A DNA stretch of 9,432 nt, from the NCBI GenBank assembly GCA_903970295.1, contig CAJCHQ010000267.1, positions 1 through 9,432 of the forward strand, written 5' to 3'. The position numbers were made by a program, and so were the translations under genes. Shown piece by piece: positions 6,128-9,432 of the stretch. The DNA comes from Bryobacterales bacterium. GTDB taxonomy: Bacteria; Cyanobacteriota; Vampirovibrionia; Obscuribacterales; Obscuribacteraceae. The number at the start of each line of letters is the position of its first letter. Positions within the stretch are counted from its first letter, which is position 1. The notes below the pieces were generated by a model, which saw only the letters and a program-made list of their open reading frames with translations, was not told where the DNA came from and did not search any database.

Positions 6128-6577
6128 CTAATGACTCGCCAACATTTTGCCTTCGTAGATTTGCATTTCACGTGTAGAGATGCGATCGAGGTCGGTATAG
6201 CCGTCGAGTGACGCGATGTTCACGAATTCTTTCTGCAAATACTGGCCAAAAGTTTGCGTCATCGGAAAAGGGCTTCGAGCAAACCTTTCCAGGTCGGCTT
6301 TGGCAACTTCGACAGTTCGATCATGCACTTGATGCTTATCGATGTAGTCGATATTGTTTTTCATCCAACCAATGGATAGCTTGCCAATTATGTTTCGATC
6401 ACGCTTTTCGAGATCCTTCAAAACGGCGCTCCAGGTCACCTCTTTTTCCAGTGGAGTCTCCATCGCCGAGCGCATGCCCATGTACGCTTGCAATGTGCCG
6501 GCAGCAGAAACTGGAGAATCGATCAATTTCATCACGCGATCGGCGAGATCCTTGGCGAAGGCTTCACGGCTGGGCAT
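6128..6577 (-). CDS. Hypothetical 149-residue soluble protein
   Basis: I do not recognise this protein. It is charged and probably mostly helical, with no signal peptide, membrane segment, metal-binding cluster or repeat. Notable stretches are AGTLQAYMGMRSAMETPLEKEVTW (central start, residues ~26-49, described by its Met-rich start and acidic end), VLKDLEKRDRNIIGKLSIGW and YTDLDRISTREMQIYEGK near the C-terminus. ATG at 6575-6577 has AAGGA ten bases upstream. The gene is a single minus-strand unit facing the TPR gene tail to tail. Regular codon use and a proper start and stop suggest a real gene, but homology is needed to confirm it. Confidence 0.65.
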   Translation of the reverse strand: MPSREAFAKDLADRVMKLIDSPVSAAGTLQAYMGMRSAMETPLEKEVTWSAVLKDLEKRDRNIIGKLSIGWMKNNIDYIDKHQVHDRTVEVAKADLERFARSPFPMTQTFGQYLQKEFVNIASLDGYTDLDRISTREMQIYEGKMLASH

Positions 6578-7060
6578 TGACTGCCGATCCTTAAAACTTG
6601 CCAGCTCGCGCTGATCGATGAGCTAAAGGCAAACGTCCAGGAGCTGGAAAGAAGCACGTGACAAATTGCTGACGGTATGTCCGGCAGTGACTGGTGCATA
6701 CAAGCTTCAGACGGACAGAAGCTTGCCTAGACCCTGCCAGCTCTGTACTTTCTGTCTGCCTTGAGCAATGAGGAAATGGCTGGAGCTGGCGCCCATTCAT
6801 TTTGTGCCATTAACTGTGGCACCTCTTTTCTCCTCTTATATTTCCTCAGATGTCCTTTCGCTAAAACTGGCTTCCTGTCACAATATTGTCGGCTGGTGAG
6901 AGGACCAGGGCTTGGTCATTTTGAAGGTGTCCGTCCGTTTAAACACGTGGTTTCGCTAAATTCGCCGACATGGTTTGCTAATTGAAGCACGGCGAACGAG
7001 CGGTTCAAAACCCAAAAGCGAACGCCTGCTACAGCGTACATTCTAAATAGAGGTTTCCTC
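6578..7060. other. Non-coding stretch with inverted repeats ahead of the IS66 genes
   Basis: No convincing gene lies here. A perfect 8-bp inverted repeat CAAGCTTC/GAAGCTTG with a 9-base loop is at 6701-6725, and GTGCCA/TGGCAC with a 7-base loop is at 6804-6822, followed by a pyrimidine-rich CTCTTTTCTCCTCTT. The + strand frame at about 6601-6661 reads QLALIDELKANVQELERST then stop. This looks like coiled coil and might be a decayed gene tail, but has no start. The right part (from roughly 6927) is probably the IS66 left end and tnpA leader. Confidence 0.5.
6701..6725. repeat. Perfect inverted repeat, 8 bp arms
   Basis: CAAGCTTC at 6701-6708 and its exact reverse complement GAAGCTTG at 6718-6725 flank a 9-base loop. 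No T run follows on either strand, so a terminator is not obvious. It could be an operator or a leftover of a mobile element. Confidence 0.6.
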
Positions 7061-7486
7061 ATGCCACGTGCAGGAGCGCGCGATATGGCAAAGGAGCAGT
7101 ATTGGCGCGGCGTCATTCAAGAATGGCGTTCAAGCGAACACAGTGGTGCTGACTTTTGCCGAATCAAGGGACTCAAATATCATCAATTGCAAGAGTGGCG
7201 AAGAATCATCCGAGATCGAGATGATGAAGCAACTGTCGCACGAAAAGTAGGAATTGCGAATTCTCGTCGAGCAGCAATTAGCCGAAAAGTACGCAAGAGC
7301 ATGCAGTCCACCACTCACTTTGTGCCGGCAAGAATCACGGACTCCAAACGTGGGAAATCTGCGCACGAAATTGAATCAAAAGTCGAAGTCGTGCTGTCGT
7401 GTGGCACGGTACTTCGAGTCACCCCGGAGTGCTCAGTAGAATTCCTAACAACTCTCGTGAAAGCGCTGGAGAAACTGTCGTGTTGA
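7061..7486 (+). CDS. tnpA: IS66-family accessory protein TnpA
   Basis: This is the first IS66 protein, a small DNA-binding-type protein needed for transposition alongside TnpB and TnpC. Residues ~13-45 form a helix-turn-helix-like segment: QYWRGVIQEWRSSEHSGADF, then CRIKGLKYHQLQEWRR, matching the usual W...I..WR.S......FC...G.....L..WRR pattern. The C-terminal part (KVEVVLSCGTVLRV...SVEFLTTLVKALEKL) matches the strand-then-helix tail found in these proteins. At 141 residues it is of normal length. ATG at 7061 has AGAGG seven bases upstream. A second ATG at 7085 has AGGAG eight bases upstream and gives the start MAKEQYWRG, which is equally credible. Its stop overlaps the tnpB start by 7 bases. 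Confidence 0.88.
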   Translation: MPRAGARDMAKEQYWRGVIQEWRSSEHSGADFCRIKGLKYHQLQEWRRIIRDRDDEATVARKVGIANSRRAAISRKVRKSMQSTTHFVPARITDSKRGKSAHEIESKVEVVLSCGTVLRVTPECSVEFLTTLVKALEKLSC

Positions 7487-7869
7487 ATCTTTCACCCTCA
7501 ATTCGGGTTTTCGTGTCGACCAAGCCTGTCGATATGCGACGAAGTTTCGATGGACTATTCGAGCTCGTGCAAAGCACCATTAGGCAGGATGCATATTCCG
7601 GACATTTGTTTCTCTTTCGCAGTCGACGGGGGAACGTCATTAAAACACTTTGGTGGGATGGGGACGGTTGGGCGATCTTCGCCAAACGCCTGGAGTCTGG
7701 AACCTTTCGATTTCCAGACGTGCGCTTCGTCAATGGAGAATACGAGCCTGTCGAAATCAACCGCGCCGATTTGCTTCTTCTTCTCGAAGGTATCGATACC
7801 AGCTCTGTCAAAAGATTTAAGCGATACCAGAGAGCTACCCAACGGGAGGGGAACACGCAGAAACGCTAG
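7480..7869 (+). CDS. tnpB: IS66 Orf2-like protein TnpB
   Basis: This is the 129-residue second protein of IS66 elements, required for transposition but of unclear biochemistry (unrelated to the IS605 TnpB nuclease). Family features are V-S-T-K-P-V-DMRRSFDGL at the N-terminus (~11-26), GHLFLFRSRRGNVIK (41-55), LWWDGDGWAIFAKRLESG (57-74) and a basic C-terminus. The frame is open upstream to 7399, but homology starts near LSPSIRVFVSTK. The chosen GTG at 7480 overlaps the tnpA stop, with GGAG eight bases upstream. A TTG right after it is also possible. The overlap points to translational coupling with tnpA. Confidence 0.92.
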   Translation: MLNLSPSIRVFVSTKPVDMRRSFDGLFELVQSTIRQDAYSGHLFLFRSRRGNVIKTLWWDGDGWAIFAKRLESGTFRFPDVRFVNGEYEPVEINRADLLLLLEGIDTSSVKRFKRYQRATQREGNTQKR

Positions 7870-7878
7870 GATTGAAAA

Positions 7879-7891
7879 CCGCGCATCGCGG
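7879..7891 (+). repeat. Small perfect hairpin between tnpB and tnpC
   Basis: CCGCG (7879-7883) and CGCGG (7887-7891) pair across a 3-base loop, 10 bases after the tnpB stop. It could pause ribosomes or modulate expression of tnpC, but such a small stem can occur by chance. Confidence 0.4.
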
Positions 7892-7973
7892 AAAATTAGT
7901 TGCTTCTGATCTCGGTTCATATGCACGTCGAGAGTGGTATCATATTCTTGTTGCCACTACCAGCGGTGCACCC

Positions 7974-9432
7974 ATGCAAGAAGATTTAGAGCGCAAATAT
8001 TCCGAATCTCAATCGGAAAATCAGCGCCTTGCTTCCGTTGTCGATGAATTGCGGCAGCAACTCATGCAGACTAGCCAGGCGAATGAAGAGCTTCGCCAAT
8101 TGCTGCGCGACCTGCAAGCAAAGCTCGACGAACTGATAGCCCAGACGAAAAAAAGGAATAAACGTGATCACGGCAATAAGACCGAAAAACATAACCCGCG
8201 CCCGGCAACCGGAAAACCACCTGTCAATCTGAACTCGGCTCGACTTCGCGGTTCCAGACCAGGGCGCAAATCGCATAAGCACATTTTCGAAAATGCTAAA
8301 AACTTGCCGCATGAACCGCGTCCACATAAGGTCGCGCCGCAAGACTGTATTTGTCCTACCTGCAATATCGAAACTGAATTCGTCGGCAACTTGCTCACGC
8401 AGCAACTCGAGATGGTCAGCGCTTCTTTGAAGGTTCTCGATCACAGCCAAGAAACTCGCGCTTGCCCGAAGTGCAAACAGTACATTGTTACTGCAGAAAA
8501 ACCATGCTCGCCCATTCCCGGCAGTTACGCCGGCCCTCGATTGCTCGCGGAGATCATCGTTGGCAAGCTCGATGATGGTCTGCCCAACAACCGCCAGCAA
8601 AAAATATTCGCTCGACACAGTGTCACCATCCCCCGCTCCACTCAATGCGACTGGATGCAATACACTGCTAACTCTCTCTCGTTGCTCTACACCGGACTGA
8701 GAATTGAACTTCTCAAATCCGACATCGTTAAAACCGATGATTCCTGGATAAAGGTCCAGGACCGTAAGCACAAAAACAACATCCGCAAGGGGAAAATTAC
8801 CACGTACGTTGGCGACTCCGAGCACAAAATCACCATGTTCGATTATTCGAACAATCAAACGTTTGATAGAAATTGTGAGTTTCTCGCTGACTTTCACGGC
8901 ATTGTTCAAGCGGATGCCGCCGGTGGCTTCGATGCTCTCTTCGCCGACGGAAAAAGAACTGAAGCCGGTTGCAGTGCTCATTCCCGACGCAAATATTTTG
9001 AGGCCGAGTTTACCGACCTCGACCTGGCCCGCAAAGTGCTCGACATCTACCACGAACTGTATGAAATAGAACGACTGATCAAAGACAAACCACCGTTCTA
9101 CAGACTGGCGATGAGGCGTCGAAAATCCAAACCATTGATCAAACGACTCTGGCAAATAATTACTGCTGCAAAATCCACGCTCAGTCCTCGTCATGAACTG
9201 AGGAAAGCTATTAACTACACGACTAATCACTGGCTCGCCCTCACCCGCTTTCTCAAGAATCCGGCCATCGCCATCGACAACAACGAGTCCGAGAGAGCCA
9301 TCAAGAGCTGGGTATTGGTAAGGAAAAATGCTTTGTTCGCAGGCTCCGATGAGGGCGCCCAAGCTATCGCCGTCCATCTCTCCTTCATCGCCACTTGCAA
9401 ACGCAACGGCATCAATCCCGTTGATTGGTATG
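7974..9432 (+). CDS. tnpC: IS66-family DDE transposase TnpC, 3' end outside the window
   Basis: This catalytic transposase is open for 486 codons to the window edge, so only the C-terminus is missing. Residues 1-60 are a Leu/Gln/Glu-rich coiled coil (oligomerisation). Basic Arg/Lys-rich stretches follow. A zinc-binding pair CPTC (C127, C130) and CPKC (C164, C167) matches the zf-IS66 domain. Catalytic candidates are D255 (KTDDSW, where the family usually has ADET), D314 (VQADAAGGFDAL) and E440 (DNNESERAIKSW). AGCSAHSRRKYFEA, equivalent to GCWAHARRKFFE, lies between the last two. All three acidic residues are present. ATG at 7974 has no Shine-Dalgarno sequence. The frame is open back to a TAA at 7818 with a TTG at 7872 as alternative start. 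The gene is 104 bases after tnpB. Confidence 0.95.
   Translation, partial: MQEDLERKYSESQSENQRLASVVDELRQQLMQTSQANEELRQLLRDLQAKLDELIAQTKKRNKRDHGNKTEKHNPRPATGKPPVNLNSARLRGSRPGRKSHKHIFENAKNLPHEPRPHKVAPQDCICPTCNIETEFVGNLLTQQLEMVSASLKVLDHSQETRACPKCKQYIVTAEKPCSPIPGSYAGPRLLAEIIVGKLDDGLPNNRQQKIFARHSVTIPRSTQCDWMQYTANSLSLLYTGLRIELLKSDIVKTDDSWIKVQDRKHKNNIRKGKITTYVGDSEHKITMFDYSNNQTFDRNCEFLADFHGIVQADAAGGFDALFADGKRTEAGCSAHSRRKYFEAEFTDLDLARKVLDIYHELYEIERLIKDKPPFYRLAMRRRKSKPLIKRLWQIITAAKSTLSPRHELRKAINYTTNHWLALTRFLKNPAIAIDNNESERAIKSWVLVRKNALFAGSDEGAQAIAVHLSFIATCKRNGINPVDWY

Larger units (their letters stand above)
6927..9432 (+). mobile_element. IS66-family insertion sequence (right end beyond the window)
   Basis: The three genes typical of IS66 (tnpA, tnpB, tnpC) lie in order on the + strand from 7061 to the window end. 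The left boundary is uncertain: a candidate terminal repeat begins with GTGTCCGTCCGTTTAAACAC at 6927, within the 100-150 bases expected before tnpA. Terminal repeats cannot be compared because the right end is missing. IS66 elements usually make an 8-bp target duplication, which cannot be checked here. All three genes look intact as far as seen, so the element may be active. Confidence 0.85.

Noticed and set aside
6898..6910. GAGAGGACCAGG shared with the 23S sarcin-ricin region at 22-33
   Set aside because: Twelve bases of identity with no further similarity around; taken as chance.
7480..7869. TnpB as an OMEGA/Cas12-like RNA-guided nuclease
   Set aside because: The name is shared but the IS66 protein is 129 residues, has no RuvC motifs, and no omega-RNA-like element is evident.
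7419..7926. Overlapping minus-strand ORFs (145 and 123 residues) and a + strand ORF in a third frame over tnpB
   Set aside because: tnpB has clear IS66 motifs in its own frame; the others are shadows.
7986..9377. 463-codon minus-strand ORF
   Set aside because: It is exactly codon-aligned antisense to tnpC, whose zinc-finger and DDE motifs are clear on the + strand. The antisense protein shows no family features and is explained by codon bias.

Overview
The window reads as a bacterial chromosome segment of roughly 50% GC. It starts in the 3' end of a 23S rRNA gene, followed by a 5S rRNA gene and a strong intrinsic terminator. The lineage cannot be fixed from this much sequence. The 5S and 23S ends are clearly bacterial, and the mix of a TPR lipoprotein, small Tyr/Pro-rich secreted protein and unfamiliar short proteins would fit a poorly sampled lineage (a Melainabacteria/Obscuribacterales-like organism is one guess, low confidence).

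Layout. Positions 1-648: end of an rrn operon on the + strand (23S tail, a 220-base spacer full of stems and with no tRNA, 5S, terminator). Positions 649-5149: a run of minus-strand genes converging on the rrn terminator. In transcription order these are a HAD-family hydrolase with an N-terminal hydrophobic extension, a small exported Tyr/Pro/Gly-rich protein, a three-gene polar amino-acid-type ABC importer (permease, ATPase, periplasmic binding protein), and a 146-residue protein of unknown function. Positions 5150-5334: divergent intergenic region. Positions 5335-6126 (+): a lipoprotein with six TPR repeats, ending one base away from a convergent minus-strand unknown gene (6128-6577). Positions 6578-7060: no convincing gene, but several inverted repeats and perhaps the left end of an insertion sequence. 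Positions 7061-9432 (+): an IS66-family element with tnpA, tnpB and tnpC. tnpC (the DDE transposase) is open to the window edge, and a 463-codon antisense ORF over it is a shadow.

How the genes work together. The binding protein, permease and ATPase make up one complete importer, with overlapping or closely spaced genes that suggest one transcript. TnpA, TnpB and TnpC together form the IS66 transposition set. The other genes show no evident pathway link to each other. I see no defence system, CRISPR array, phage module or clearly new multi-gene system. The less ordinary items are the uncharacterised small proteins, the short ORF overlapping the HAD start, the structured rRNA spacer and the open frame between tnpB and tnpC.
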